NCBI RefSeq assembly: GCF_003576645.1
Contig: NC_044918.1
Location: forward strand, 22,314,452-22,378,451
Reading direction: 5' to 3'
Origin: Ipomoea triloba
Taxonomy: Eukaryota; Streptophyta; Magnoliopsida; Solanales; Convolvulaceae
DNA length: 64,000 bases
Shown: positions 11,498-23,055 of the stretch, piece by piece
How positions within the stretch are numbered: position 1 is the first letter of the stretch
Layout: every line of letters begins with the position of its first letter
Translations under genes and position numbers: made by a program
The notes under the pieces: model-generated
Databases searched by the model: none
Seen by the model: only the letters and a program-made list of their open reading frames with translations
What the model was told of the DNA's origin: nothing

Positions 11498-11775
11498 CTA
11501 ATCAACATAGGTTAGATTTTTACTTACTGTGCACAAGGAGCCCCTTATACTTATCCCAAAAGGTTGAAACTCCAATCCCAAGAGCCCCCCACACCCCGGC
11601 CCAATAGAGCATCTAGAATGATGTAAACCACGATAAGTCAGTAACTCAATATACAGGGTCAAATTGTCAGTGTGCACAAGGATTGCCCACTTTAAGCATA
11701 ATCTCATACTGTCGTTGCTTTTCGAACCTTAGTCTCTCACCCTAAGTACTAACTACTGAACAAGTGAGCTAAACT
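11498..11775 (-). mobile_element. Possible tRNA-derived SINE, long-bodied
   Basis: On the minus strand, TTTAGCTCACTTGTTCAGTA followed by AAGGTTCGAAAAGC resembles A and B boxes. The body runs about 200 bases to CCTTGTGCACAGTAAGT. TGTGCACAAGGA occurs twice (about 11528 and 11671), suggesting an internal duplication. The family is not recognised. Confidence 0.3.
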
Positions 11776-12055
11776 CATACGTAAACCTTATATTGTGAAG
11801 GCGTTACTCATTGATAAAAATATCATAAATGAACCTAATAAATACTCCGTAATAGATTTGTTTCAATAACGGCCGGTGCACAAAAGTTAATGAAGCGTTA
11901 AACCGTTATTGCTAATAGTTAATGAATGTATTCATAATTAATAATCAACCATCTCCATCTGCAAGCTAAGGCTGCTTCTATATTTATTGCTTTATTGTCT
12001 GCTATATTTAACATCTGACTGCAAATTAATCGCCCCACCCCACAACCCCCTCCCC

Positions 12056-12725
12056 NNNNNNNNNNNNNNNNNNNNNNNNNNNNNNNNNNNNNNNNNNNNN
12101 NNNNNNNNNNNNNNNNNNNNNNNNNNNNNNNNNNNNNNNNNNNNNNNNNNNNNNNNNNNNNNNNNNNNNNNNNNNNNNNNNNNNNNNNNNNNNNNNNNNN
12201 NNNNNNNNNNNNNNNNNNNNNNNNNNNNNNNNNNNNNNNNNNNNNNNNNNNNNNNNNNNNNNNNNNNNNNNNNNNNNNNNNNNNNNNNNNNNNNNNNNNN
12301 NNNNNNNNNNNNNNNNNNNNNNNNNNNNNNNNNNNNNNNNNNNNNNNNNNNNNNNNNNNNNNNNNNNNNNNNNNNNNNNNNNNNNNNNNNNNNNNNNNNN
12401 NNNNNNNNNNNNNNNNNNNNNNNNNNNNNNNNNNNNNNNNNNNNNNNNNNNNNNNNNNNNNNNNNNNNNNNNNNNNNNNNNNNNNNNNNNNNNNNNNNNN
12501 NNNNNNNNNNNNNNNNNNNNNNNNNNNNNNNNNNNNNNNNNNNNNNNNNNNNNNNNNNNNNNNNNNNNNNNNNNNNNNNNNNNNNNNNNNNNNNNNNNNN
12601 NNNNNNNNNNNNNNNNNNNNNNNNNNNNNNNNNNNNNNNNNNNNNNNNNNNNNNNNNNNNNNNNNNNNNNNNNNNNNNNNNNNNNNNNNNNNNNNNNNNN
12701 NNNNNNNNNNNNNNNNNNNNNNNNN
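12056..12725. other. Assembly gap (670 N) next to a C homopolymer
   Basis: Unknown bases. The right flank is about 20 C then 11 A; the left flank is CCCCACAACCCCCTCCCC. Protein frames running through the N stretch are artefacts. Confidence 0.98.
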
Positions 12726-12757
<32 letters not shown>

Positions 12758-12973
12758 ACGAAATTAAAATGCAATTAAACGCTCGGGAATGTCAGCGTCG
12801 TACAGGTGAAGTAGAATCTTCACGTGGGCAGTGATATGTCCCAACAGAACAATGGATAGGCACGCATACGCATTAAACGCCGAAATATATAGCTCAAGAC
12901 CTCAAGTTCTCACCTAAATTCCAATATGGTCATGCCCATTTTAACCCTTTACTTTCTAATTTTTTTTTTTATA

Positions 12974-13624
12974 GAAAATAGTCAAATAGGCCATCAAATT
13001 TTACACGGAAGTTTTACACGGAAGTGTAATTAATCTCCTAATTAAACTTAAAAAAAATTCAATTAATTACACTCCAACTATATAAATTAGATCAAATAAA
13101 CTCAATTTACTAGTAACTACAACCTACTGGTATATAAGTCATCGTTGACTGTTACTATAAGAATTGATTACCATGGAATATCATTGAACGGAGAAAAATT
13201 AACGATCGGAGACCGACGATCGATCATTGGTCGCCCTATTTGAAGAAGGCGACCACTGGTCGCCGTCTCCGGCTAAGAAGGCGACCACTGTGGTTGCCAT
13301 CTCCAGGTGAAAGCGACCTAGTGGTCGCCTTACCCAGGCGAAGACGACCCAGTTTTCGCCTTCCCCAGGCAAAGGCAATCACTATGGTCGCCTTCTCTGC
13401 CGGAGAAGGCGACCCAAATGTGGTCGTCTTCTACTCGGTTGAAGCCGGCGGTTGGTGACGGTAGACGACGGTCGCCGAAGTTTTAAGAATTTGAATGACC
13501 TGCAAGTCACCTGCTATTGCAGGTCATTAATCAATTTTACGGTTTCAATTAGATTAAAATAGCTAGTTACGTTTGAGTGTTTAATTGTACTTTTTGAAAG
13601 TTTGAGAGACTTGATGTGTAGAAA
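12974..13624. mobile_element. TIR element with internal GGCGACC/GGTCGCC minisatellite (copy A)
   Basis: The left end GAAAATAGTCAAATAGGCC matches the right end, reverse complemented, of the element at about 55056-56573 (GAAAATGGTCAATTAGGCC), and both continue into TTTACAC. The middle (13200-13450) is a series of AAGGCGACCACTGGTCGCC-like units in both orientations, far more GC-rich than its arms. A 72-codon open frame there only reflects the repeat. The right border is approximate. Confidence 0.55.
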
Positions 13625-14528
13625 AAAATGAGTGATGGTGAGTGTACGGGTGTGAAATGTCGTTCCGCTGAGGATATGGGGTTATGGCATGCAATATGCA
13701 ATCACAAAACTAGACACTAACATTAGGAGATCAACAAGAAGCTAAGCAAACGACACTAAGGTGGAACAAACACATATGAACAATAGATAAATACAAAATA
13801 AAGAAATAGGACTCAAGTTATGGGGTATTACCATCTAGATGCTTCAACAACCTACGGGGTTAGGGAGAACAAATTGTTGGAAATAATTCTCGAAAAAACC
13901 CAAGAAAATGGAGCAAATAGAAAATCCACAATAAAATAAATAAATAATTCCAGGAATTTAAACCTACACAAAGGTTAGATAAACCTGGAATAACACGGGG
14001 GACGAATATGGACGAAATTAGGGTATGTAGTTGTAAGCACGAGTCGAGTTGCCTCTGTCCTTAAAACCTTATTTACCGCCCCCCGGGGTGCTGGAGCGTT
14101 GCGGCCTAGGTTTCCCAGGATAAAACGTACTACGATCCCTGCGTTTGAGCACACAAACTTGGGACCCGGCGAACGAGAACGTGGGATGAACACAGGTGGC
14201 TTGAAGGAAGGTTGAGCAGAGTTTTCGAGGTGGAAAAGTATGTATTTCGTGTATATGTATATCACGTATATGTTGTGTATGAAAATCTGCTGCTCACCTA
14301 GAAGTATATGTAGGAGATGAAGGAGTAATGACATTCAACATGGCATTCAATTCTGGCAATGTAACCTCCTCCCACTAACAAGACCTTAATCTCCCACTAA
14401 CTCCGCATTTAACCACCCACTTAACAAGAGATTAATTCTAGATGTTATGATCTGAATAAATAAGAAATAAATTCTGTAACATCTTGAATTAGTCTCCTGA
14501 ACAGTCACGGTGGAAGGAGAATCAACGG
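13625..14528. other. Unassigned sequence, possibly an LTR-retroelement remnant
   Basis: A 119-codon minus-strand open frame (13975-14334) includes PSFKPPVFIPRSRSPGPKFV, which I do not recognise. The region lies directly upstream of a transposon-protein fragment, so it may belong to the same dead element. No borders were found. Confidence 0.3.
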
Positions 14529-14816
14529 ATGTATACTGAGGATATGGATGTAGTCGCTAGAAGGCTAACGGGTGGCACACAGATTAGATGGGTGAAAAAG
14601 GACACTATTAAAGATGTGGAATTGACCTCTACTTTTGCCTATCTGCACAAAATTGCGTACTCTAACTGGATGTCTACGACACAGAAGGGTTATGTACCAA
14701 GGGCTATGGCAGTTCTCCTGTTCAAGATTGCTAGTGGGATTCAAGTCAATTTAGGACAACTATTGTTTGATCAAGTAGTTGATGCAAGTAGTTTTTATTT
14801 ATTTTTAAATAATTAA
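14529..14816 (+). pseudogene. Fragment of a plant retrotransposon-associated protein
   Basis: The frame contains FAYLHKIAYSNWMSTTQKG and MAVLLFKIASGIQVNLGQLL then FDQVV. This matches my recollection of the 'putative plant transposon protein' domain found in plant retroelement polyproteins. Only about 90 residues remain, with no flanking coding sequence in frame, so it is a dead fragment. The upstream start is arbitrary. The family call should be checked by profile search. Confidence 0.45.
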
Positions 14817-14934
14817 CGAACCTTTAACGTCGAGTAATTATTTAGCCGACGTTAAATAACCGACATTGTATGTGATTTCTGTAGTAGTGAGTTTTAGATA
14901 TAAATATTTGAAAACAAATAAAAATAACAATTGA

Positions 14935-15060
14935 TTAGTTAGTTGAGTTGGAAGGTGTGCATGTTTACTTAATTAAGAAATGGTGAGGGTTTGAATCCTT
15001 ATAGTTGCAGGCAATCATCCTTCAGTGTGTAACTTTTTGTTTGTAGCTTTTTCATTCTAT
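14935..15060 (+). mobile_element. Possible SINE head with A/B-box-like words
   Basis: TAGTTGAGTTGGAAGGTG and, 40-50 bases later, GGGTTTGAATCC resemble tRNA-type A and B boxes. The 3' part is unclear and no target duplication is seen. Confidence 0.3.
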
Positions 15061-15265
15061 ATATATAACTTTTTTAAAAATTGATAATGAGATACGTAAT
15101 TTATAATGTGTTTTCTATTTGAATTATTTTATCAAATTAATTATGTTTAAGATATTATTATTAATATTTGTATAAAGTTTTGACTTTTGATGTCTTTTAT
15201 TTTTCGTCTATATCCAACAATATTTATGACTATATTCATTTTTAAGTGTTTCATTTTTTTTAATA

Positions 15266-15395
15266 CTACTGACTCTATTACGTACTACTTTCTCAACCTA
15301 TTGAAGCACAAAGACTTAATATTGCTGAGGCTCGAACCACAACCTCCCATATAAGGGAGCAACTTGGTGTTACCTCTTTCATGTTTCGCCCTCAC
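15266..15395 (-). mobile_element. tRNA-derived SINE copy (family 1)
   Basis: Poly(T) at the left, then ACTGACTCTATTACGTACTA, then GAGGCTCGAACCACAACC (a B box on the minus strand) and AAGGGAGCAACTTGG. The layout matches the 45090 copy. TA dinucleotides follow at 15421-15443. Confidence 0.5.
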
Positions 15396-15399
15396 TGGA

Positions 15400-16480
15400 A
15401 CATTTTTCTGGATCCGTCACTATATATATATATATATATATATGATGTGAGGGTTACGACAATTAACAAAATTATCATTATTTATTTATTTAATTATTTA
15501 TTTGTGTGGAGTAAAATGAAGAAGAAATATAAATCCATAAGAGCAGCGAGGACCCATGCATACAATTATATTTGGACAAGACATATGTTGATGTATGTAA
15601 CGTAGAAATCTGTGGCGACTCATGCGTAGAATTGTATTGGATTAAGATCAATTGAAGATCAGATGAGCTGTTACATTTGACTTGAATTAATTGGAGAGAA
15701 ACTTCCAAAGAAACACCCTAACAATCACAAGCTAGCTACAACAATTTATAGGCTATATCAATTATTAATTCACATATATGCTTTGTTAAATTATACCATG
15801 GACCAAGCTCTACCTTGCATTGTATATCCGGTCTTGTTCAAAAAATCTCACGCTTTTAGTCCAATAGAAATTGGACGGCATGCACATGGTGAATTCAGAA
15901 TGAATGATATATGAGCCCTCTTCCAACCAACATATTGTTGGAAACATAGAAGGTCAACATGAACAAATTTTTTGGTTCTCCACTAATCCCATTATTAATT
16001 ATTTGGGTATTGGATTATTTACATGCATCCACAAATTGTTCTGCGACCAGTATTTATCATGATAGTATCTATTATTTAAATGAGAACGTACATGAGTTTA
16101 GACAGATAGATAAAAATTGTTTGATCTCTCTCATGTCCCATTTTCACTCAAAGATTATATTGCCGTATAAGTTTCAATCCTTCCTGCGGGTGCGCACGGG
16201 TATATAGATTGTTATGTGTTACTCTTGGGCGGCGACACCGTTGTTGTGAACCTGCACTAGTGGTGGCGAATTCGCTTCTAGAGTAGTGATTATTCCACGA
16301 TATAACATTTCTTTTATTTTCACATTATGACTCTTTTTCCTAAAAATTTAGAAGTAGATTGAACTTACACTCGTGGTGGCAAATTCGTTTCTAAGGCCGT
16401 GGTTATTATTCTATGACATAACTTTCCTTTATTTTTACATCATCAATCTTTTCCCTAACAATATAGAAGTGAATTGCCAA
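15400..16480. other. Intergenic DNA, nothing recognised
   Basis: Contains a short (TA)n tract and imperfect repeats of the form TTCGCTTCTAGA...TTATTC...TTCCTTTATTTTCACAT (about 16265, 16385 and 16680). No gene is supported. Confidence 0.35.
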
Positions 16481-16486
16481 AACCTT

Positions 16487-16640
16487 GTGGTCTAGTGGCA
16501 TCCGGTGTCCTGGCCGGTTAACACTCTCACATGGATGATATATGGGAGTGGGTTCGAGCCTTAGTGGAGGCAACTGTTGACTCTTTGTGTTTCAGTAGGT
16601 TGAGACAGTAGCTATGAACAGATACTACATTGTAACAGAG
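16487..16640 (+). mobile_element. tRNA-derived SINE (family 1), plus orientation
   Basis: ACCTTGTGGTCTAGTGGCAT is an A-box-like head and GTGGGTTCGAGCCTTAGTGG a B-box-like word about 50 bases on. The body ends in GAACAGATACTACATTGTAA and CAGAGTCAG. Other copies end the same way followed by poly(A); here the tail is lost. Confidence 0.6.
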
Positions 16641-17290
16641 TCAGAGGAAATGAATTGATCGAACCTTTACTAGTGGCGACAAATTCACTTCTAGAACAAT
16701 AGTTATTCGACAGCAATATTCCTTTATTTTCACATTATCAGCCTTTTCCTGGATAATCTAAAAGCGAATTCATGCGGATAGTAGTGAATCTATATCTTAT
16801 TGTCATGCTGAACGTTACAGAAAGAGAAGTCTTAGAATCCTTGTTAATCAAGGTGGGTGTATAAGTATAAGTCAGTATAACCTGTTAAGTTCAAAAGCAA
16901 AATCGGGATTTGTGGACATAAAAAATAAAAAAAATTGAAGCTACAAAATTGAAGTCCTGCTTTGGGTCGCCAAGTTGGTCGGCTCTCAGTGTTCTGATTG
17001 CGAACGCACTTTTGATGTCATTAAGATAGGCGCATTCAAAGAAGAATTCTAGCAAAATAGAAGAGAATGAATTCCGATCCCTTAAAAATGTTAGAAAAAC
17101 ACATACACGTAGTGAAAAAAAAAAAAAAAAAACTCGTGATAAAACCAAAGAACGTGAATGGAACACTTCAAATATGAATGTTGGATATACGTACTGCAAG
17201 AGGAATTAGTCCAATTTGAGCGAAATATATAAGGTATGGGACTTCACAACAAAACTAGACAATGTAAATGTGATTGTCACAAAATTGATT
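16641..17290. other. Intergenic DNA, nothing recognised
   Basis: No supported gene. Minus-strand open frames near 16890-17200 are low complexity. Confidence 0.35.
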
Positions 17291-17470
17291 TTTTTTTTTT
17301 TAATGTTAGTGACTCTATTACATTGTAGTATCTGTTCATATATACTTTCTCAATCTATATAGAGTCAAAAACACGTCCACTAAGTTCAATCTCATAACCT
17401 CTCATATGGGAGAGTTACTAGCTAGCTACATGTCATATGAGCACATGAGCACAAGGTCATTGGCTCACAA
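17291..17470 (-). mobile_element. tRNA-derived SINE (family 1), minus orientation
   Basis: Poly(T) then TTAGTGACTCTATTACATTG and TAGTATCTGTTCATA, the reverse complement of the family-1 3' end. The tRNA-like head reads GTGAGCCAATGACCTTGTG on the minus strand. The B box is degraded. Confidence 0.5.
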
Positions 17471-18595
17471 AATCGATTTTTAATTAGGAACAAATCTGAC
17501 AAGAATAGAATAGTCGTCAAGAACAAAACACGCCTGGTAGCACAATGATATTCACAAATGAAAGCCATTGATTTTGAAAAAAAAAAACAACATTTGCACA
17601 TCCAAGTGGAAAGACGGGAGTTCATCCGACTTCTCATTTCAAATTCATGTACATTGAGAATCAACCTACAACAAGTAGATGTAAAGACTGCGTTCTGAAA
17701 TGGGTATCTCAAAGAATAAGAGTTTGTAGCACAACCTAAATGGTTTGAGAGCTCAAACCATCCGGATCATGTGTACAAGTTGAAAAAGGCCCTTACAAAC
17801 TAAAACAATCGTTCAAAGCATAGTACAAAAGACTCACTAAATACCTAATACAAAAGGTACACCGGGGGAAGTTTTGATAAAACATTATTTATCAAAAGGA
17901 ATAACTCAAATCAAATAATTGCTCAGATTTATGTCATGATATTGTTTTTGGATCAACATTTGTAAGTTGTGTTAACAGTTTTGTAAGTCTGATGCAAAAG
18001 GAATTTGAAATAAGCATGATCGATGAATTGACTTATTTTTTTAGTCCTACAGAACAAACAAACTCCTTAAAGAGTTAAATTATGTTCCTCTCACAAACTA
18101 AATATGCCAACAATCTGTTAAAAAAGTTTGGACTACACTTCCAAAAGTGTGTGAACTCCATTCCCACACACAAAGCTGCAACAAGATGAAACAAATTTAG
18201 ATTGGTTAACACATCAGAAGGATGTTTTTCCTTAGGTTGAAATTTAATCTTCTATCTAAGCAAAAAGTAAAAAAAAAAATAAAAAATAAAAAATAAATAA
18301 ATAATCTATATCCCTATCAACCAAAAAAGCAGAATATATAGTTGTATGGAGCAGTTGTGCGCAACTATTATGATAATTCGAGTGAAAATTCGATATTACA
18401 CCCCAGAACAAAACATATATTTATTAGGCATCACTTTCTTCGGAAATTTGTAAAAGATAAAATTATGTCTTGAATTCATTCATACAGAAAATTAACTTGC
18501 AGATATTTTTATCAAAGCTTTAGATGTGAATATATATAATTTCAATTAATTAATTAATTTGATTCTAATTTCTATTTTTTTTAAGGTAAACGTAG
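17471..18595. other. Intergenic DNA, nothing recognised
   Basis: AT-rich with A-homopolymers. A 96-codon minus frame (17422-17712) has no recognisable motif. Confidence 0.35.
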
Positions 18596-19290
18596 CTATT
18601 CCATTAATTTATAACATAAAACGTTTACATCAATGATCAATGAAATGGTAAACCATTCCTTACAGTCAGACATAGAAACAACTTTTCTAACTATGCTATA
18701 GAAAACTTGAATCGCAGATTGTTTCATAACTATGAAGCTATGTTCCTTCAGGGAGCTTAAAGATTCATCAAAGATCTGGGTCTTCATCATCATTCTTTTT
18801 TGCTCGCCCAGGATAAAATCAACACTTGTCGAAACCAAACTAAACGATTTATGCTAATGAAAATGAAAAGCTCGTGAAAGTAACGAGAGGAAAATTGCTC
18901 GTGAAACTAACGAGAGGAAAACACAATAATAGAGAAAATAAAAAGTGGGTAAAGTCAAAGTAGGGTTGGGAGTTCAAGACTACCAACACAAACTCCAATA
19001 CCTACCTACTATTATTTTATTCAAAGGGAGAGAAAACGGAAGAATAAGATCTGTGGCGGTGGTCAGAGGCGGACGGAACTGCGACGGTGGTCGGGGCGGA
19101 AGAAGAGCGAGAGCAAACATCTGCGACGGTGGTCGGGGCGGAAGAAGAGCGAGAGCAAACATAGAAGGTGACCAAAACCGCCGGCTCAAAGCTCCATTAG
19201 AGCTCCGGCCGGAGGCGGGCAGTGGAAGCCGAAGTTGAGCAGCAGGGAAAGGAGTTTGATTTTAAAGAGAAAAGGGAGGCAGCATTAGGG
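18596..19290 (-). other. Possible gene fragment with a 42-bp tandem duplication
   Basis: Reading on the minus strand from about 19290, the sequence begins AAACCCTAATGCTGCC, as many plant 5' leaders do, then a frame with MFALALLPPRPPSQ repeated twice (19080-19165). The duplicated DNA unit is about 42 bases (TGCGACGGTGGTCGGGGCGG...). Further down, an 80-codon frame (18838-18596) could be a separate exon, but no family is recognised and no splice sites are convincing. A dead gene end or a captured 5' region are both possible. Confidence 0.25.
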
Positions 19291-19439
19291 TTTTTTTTTT
19301 TCCAAGTTTAATATTTTAAAAAATCTAGTCACCGATTCTAATTTCTATTTATTATCAAATCAAAAAAAAAAGTTCCACTTAATTAACTCCATTACAATTA
19401 CCAAGTATTCAATTCATATTATGATTTTTATTCTAATTT

Positions 19440-19620
19440 TTGAACCAAATGTGCCTAGTTGGTGAGCAACAGGGCGAGGGTTCAACTCCCACCAATATCT
19501 TGGAGCTAGGATTCCCCAATCTAGAGTTTCGATTCTTGAGCTCCCTAGATTGGAGATTGGACTTTCTAAGTTGGCCGAAGTGTTGAGATGGATCACTTGT
19601 ACGCAGAGTTAACAACATAG
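19440..19620 (+). mobile_element. tRNA-derived SINE (family 3)
   Basis: TGTGCCTAGTTGGTGAGCAA is a good A-box region and GAGGGTTCAACTCCC a good B box, about 30 bases apart, followed by a unique body. It differs from the other SINE families here. No poly(A) or target duplication was seen. Confidence 0.5.
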
Positions 19621-20061
19621 ACTGATTGGAAGGCTGTTTAGGCGACTTACGATTTATCTTCTCTAAGTAATTTTTTGGGCAAGAATTTAAGACTTTTTAT
19701 TAATCTTGCAGCCTAAGCTAAAAACGTAATGTATCAAAAAAAAATTATTTGGTATTGCGTATGGATCGAGAGATAGATGATATAGGCTGATATTGGCATT
19801 GAAGTAGTGCCGCAATAATCCGTGAGTGGGCACATGGGCTGCCAAAAGTGCATGCATGCTTGGTAAACTTGGAAGAATCATCTTTCTGTTAAGCATATAT
19901 TGTCTCTATACAAATGATAGATGCTGAATATGCTATATACACATGCATATTCATAGTGTATACCAATTTTTTCATTCAAAATATTCCCCTTGATCAAAGG
20001 TCCAATTCCCCTCAAACTAATATATTTTATGTCGTTGGTGAGCATCTCTCCTAAAATAAAT

Positions 20062-20320
20062 AAATAAATTGTTAGGCGGAGGCAGTAAAGACTAAGTCTA
20101 ACATCCGGTGACTGGAGAATTGTTAGGCGGAGGCCCAGAGGCCGGTAAAGGGCTTTAGGCTAGCACTCAGCGTCTCGAATTGAAAATGTACGTGTGATGG
20201 TCTATAAGAAATTAAAGTTGCACCTTTGTTACTAGCTATAACTTTTGGCGTGGGTGGTAAGCGCTTGCTGATCCTAACAAGTGGTATTAGAGTCAAGTCA
20301 CGGGTGGAGTTACAATACGG
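20062..20320 (+). mobile_element. Degenerate short LTR-like repeat with primer-binding-type site
   Basis: TTGTTAGGCGGAGGC occurs twice (about 20069 and 20129). The second begins a unit of about 150 bases that ends GCTTGCTGATCCTAACA and is followed at once by AGTGGTATTAGAGTCAAG, close to the TGGTATCAGAGC initiator-tRNA primer site of plant LTR elements. The end resembles the tandem units at 57558-58290. An A-box-like TTGGCGTGGGTGG lies just before. Confidence 0.5.
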
Positions 20321-20329
20321 ATGACAATC

Positions 20330-22130
20330 AGAATATTCACTTACAACATAGTGAACAATCTCAACCGCACCCCGTTAACAGGAAGAATGTTACCAAGGTT
20401 TCTAAAAATCCTAGGTCCCATTGGTCATTGCACAATGGACAAAGACGTTTTAATTTTGTTTCCCTCCAACAGACATATTCAAACATGTCTATAAATACCT
20501 TCATTCGAAGCTGAATGAGATGCTGGTCAATTTAAGAGAATTTTACAAGAGAGCGAAACTGCTTTCAAAGTAAATCAAGCTAACTAGAGAGATTGCGAAA
20601 ATTTGACATCAAGTCAAACTTTTGCAAACAAAGAAGTATTCAACGCCAAGTCATCAGTTGGAGAAGAACACCCTTTGAGTTCAACCAACATCTCTACTTG
20701 TGGAAGTAGAAAGAGGAGTAGCAAGACAACTTGTGAAAAACTATGAGGCTTGTGACTAGCTTTGTGATCAAAGCAAGTGCTCTTCACTTGTATAAGAGTG
20801 ATATAATAGTGAAAATCTGATCCCGAATTTTTAGGGGAAGAGTGGATTAGGCCGAGTTTGTTTTTTTTTTTGATCGGGAAAGGAGGGGGTGACCCAAAAA
20901 ACAAAACAGAAAAGAATTACAAAGCAGGAATCATCCCACTAATGGGAATTCTCGTCAAATCACTTGGGACGTCATGTAACTCAACATAGTCGGCATTACT
21001 CCGAATAGCTCTTTTCGCAAGCGCATCAGCTAACCGATTCTGCTCCCGGTAGACGTGATGAACCTCTATCGTATGAAATTGAGTCAATAAGGCACGACAT
21101 CGGCCAATAAGATTATTAATCCCACGACTACACCGGCTCGCTGACTTTAGTAGATCAACCCTAGTTTGAGAATCGCACTCCAAAACCACCCGAGAATACC
21201 CCAATCTAATAGCCAAGCAAAGAGCATGATACACCCCCCAAGTTTCGACTTCGTCAATTGAGCAGAACCCAAGCTTGGAGATAAAACCGCCGATCCATTG
21301 ACCATGGTGATCACGAATAACTCCACCGCACCCAGCAACTCCGCCCATGCTTTGAGTGTTAGGCTCCTTCGTCGCACTCCCATCCACGTTGATTTTAGCC
21401 CAGCCGGACTGCGGTTTCTTCCAAGCCACGAGAATCTCCTCCCATCTGCTGGTAGATCCCCCAACTGCTGCGTGGTTTGCGAACGCCGTCCGCACCTCGA
21501 CTTCCTGCCTCGCAATCCACTTGAGTTTCTGATCCATAGGAAGTGAAATCCCATTGAAAATTTTGTCGTTGCGCCACTTCCAAAGCCACCACAAGCGAAT
21601 AGCAAATCTCTCCGGCCAGCTTTCGTCAAAACCCAAACTGGGTCAGCACGCAGATTTGTCGCAAGCCAGTCCTCCCATCCTAGTTCGCCGATAGCTGACA
21701 ACAAAGATGGATTTAAGACGGCCTTCCAAACTTCCTTCGCATCGTCGCAGTAGCAGAAAATGTGAGCGCAATCCTCCTGTTGTCCTGCACAAGACACACA
21801 CCATATATTAGAGGTGAGATGTCGCCTGACTCGCTCGGCATTTGTCATGATTTTTCCATGAAACACAAGCCAAACGAAAAAACAAATATGGTTAGGGACT
21901 TTAAGCTTCCAAATAGCAGTCCATTCCCTCCGCCCGTCACGATGTGGCATATTCTCCAGCTGTTCATATGCCGAGCTGATAGAAAATTCGCCGCTTTTGT
22001 CGAATGCCCAGCCAATCTCATCGTCGGTCTCAGGCCGAGTTTGTTGAATCATTATAAAATCTCTGTCTATCTATTATTTATTTTATGCGCTTACTATTCC
22101 CATATAAGCACTCAAATCTTAAGAATTTAA
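20330..22130 (+). mobile_element. LTR-like sequence interrupted by a LINE
   Basis: CATGTCTATAAATACC (about 20484) followed by CTTCACTTGTATAAGAGTGA (about 20788), then the LINE at 20863-22031, then TTGAATCATTATAAAATCTC. Removing the LINE and one copy of its target duplication gives the same order of words as 7700-8170, supporting one LTR family. Borders were not found. Confidence 0.4.
20863..22031 (-). mobile_element. 5'-truncated LINE (zf-RVT plus RNase H) with 14-bp target duplication
   Basis: AGGCCGAGTTTGTT lies at 20849-20862 and 22032-22045. Inside, the minus strand ends in an oligo(A) tail (T run at the left). The upstream frame (to about 21640) encodes a zf-RVT domain with WKLKVPNHICFFVWL and CVSCAGQQEDCAHIFCYC. 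The downstream frame (21636-20917) encodes a plant-LINE RNase H with INVDGS, EVETWGVYHAL, VLECDS and NRLADALAKR, so the acidic catalytic residues are present. The two domains lie in different frames, shifting near 21636. The reverse transcriptase and endonuclease are missing, so it cannot move by itself. The open frame beginning at 22052 starts in flanking DNA. Confidence 0.88.
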
Positions 22131-22131
22131 C

Positions 22132-22494
22132 AAGTAAAAAATGTGTCAAATTAAAAGGGGTAACATAATAATTCGCTACATTTTAAAACTCTATATTTTG
22201 AAATTTAAGCTCACTTGAATTTCATTTTTGACTTGATCCCCAAATTTATCGGGACTAACAAAAGTGACATACAAATATGTAATGTTTGATCTTTATGTTA
22301 TACACTTATACTTTGTGTAATTTAAAATAATATGTTATATAATTACACATAATATGAGTGCAAATGATCTTTAAAAGAAGAACTTATGTTCCTGATAAGT
22401 GTCGAATACACTATATTTGCGGGATGTTATGAAGGAATTTTGTGCTTTAATTGTTATTTTTAGAATGGTCTAATTGCCATAAATTGAGTTTTTT
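22132..22494. other. AT-rich DNA, nothing recognised
   Basis: No gene, RNA or repeat border is supported. Confidence 0.35.
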
Positions 22495-22735
22495 TGAGAA
22501 CAAAACGGGAACTCATATATTAATCCAAAATGTTCGAACAAGACAAGAAAGGAAAACAACTCGGAATAAAATCGAAAAACTCAAAAAACTCATTTAACGG
22601 GCGACATAAAGACAACTTTACCACCGAATGAGCATGTAAATTTCCTTCCCTGTGCACAAACTGAAACAAAACCGAAACCAATTGCCGCAAGAGGATACGA
22701 ATATCCCGTATCAAAGCCACCGAATGAGCATGTTA
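22495..22735 (-). mobile_element. LINE 3'-end fragment
   Basis: The minus-strand frame (22720-22520) contains FQFVHREGNLHAHSVVK, the C-terminal end of a plant LINE RNase H (usually REGNxxAHxLA), followed by a short 3' tail. CCACCGAATGAGCATGT occurs at about 22621 and 22709, which may be a target duplication or an internal repeat. Confidence 0.5.
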
Positions 22736-22739
22736 ATAA

Positions 22740-23001
22740 CTAATTTTGTGTACTATTTTGTTTGCTAGGCAAAAGGGACCAAGGCAAGTGCAAAAAATAC
22801 CTCAAGGAAGAATGTGAGATTTGTTCTGCTAGTCACGGATGGAACCACGCGATAATTGACCTTGTGACACAAACTCCTGAGGCTAGGTATAGGTTCTGTG
22901 GATCATGCCACTCATTACAAGGTGATAACCCTCGTGACAATGAGAAGCTACACGATGGTTTTGTTCATCACGCCTTCAGTCACAAAGTGGGGGGGGGGGG
23001 G
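22740..23001 (+). other. Unassigned sequence running into a G homopolymer
   Basis: An open frame with CKKYLKEECEICSASHGWNH and RYRFCGSCHSL then runs into poly(G) and N. The Cys/His content is suggestive, but the frame has no conserved-looking start and I do not recognise it. It may be the U3 part of an LTR. Confidence 0.2.
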
Positions 23002-23055
23002 NNNNNNNNNNNNNNNNNNNNNNNNNNNNNNNNNNNNNNNNNNNNNNNNNNNNNN
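23002..23055. other. Assembly gap (54 N) inside a G run
   Basis: Unknown bases with at least 12 G on the left and about 19 G on the right. Confidence 0.98.

Noticed and set aside
11919..12778. Open frames across the 670-N gap
   Set aside because: They are almost all unknown residues with poly-Gly or poly-Pro from homopolymers.
16487..16640. tRNA gene
   Set aside because: A- and B-box words are present, but the sequence cannot be drawn as a full cloverleaf by eye and it continues into a shared 3' body, so it is a SINE. The same holds for the other SINE loci.
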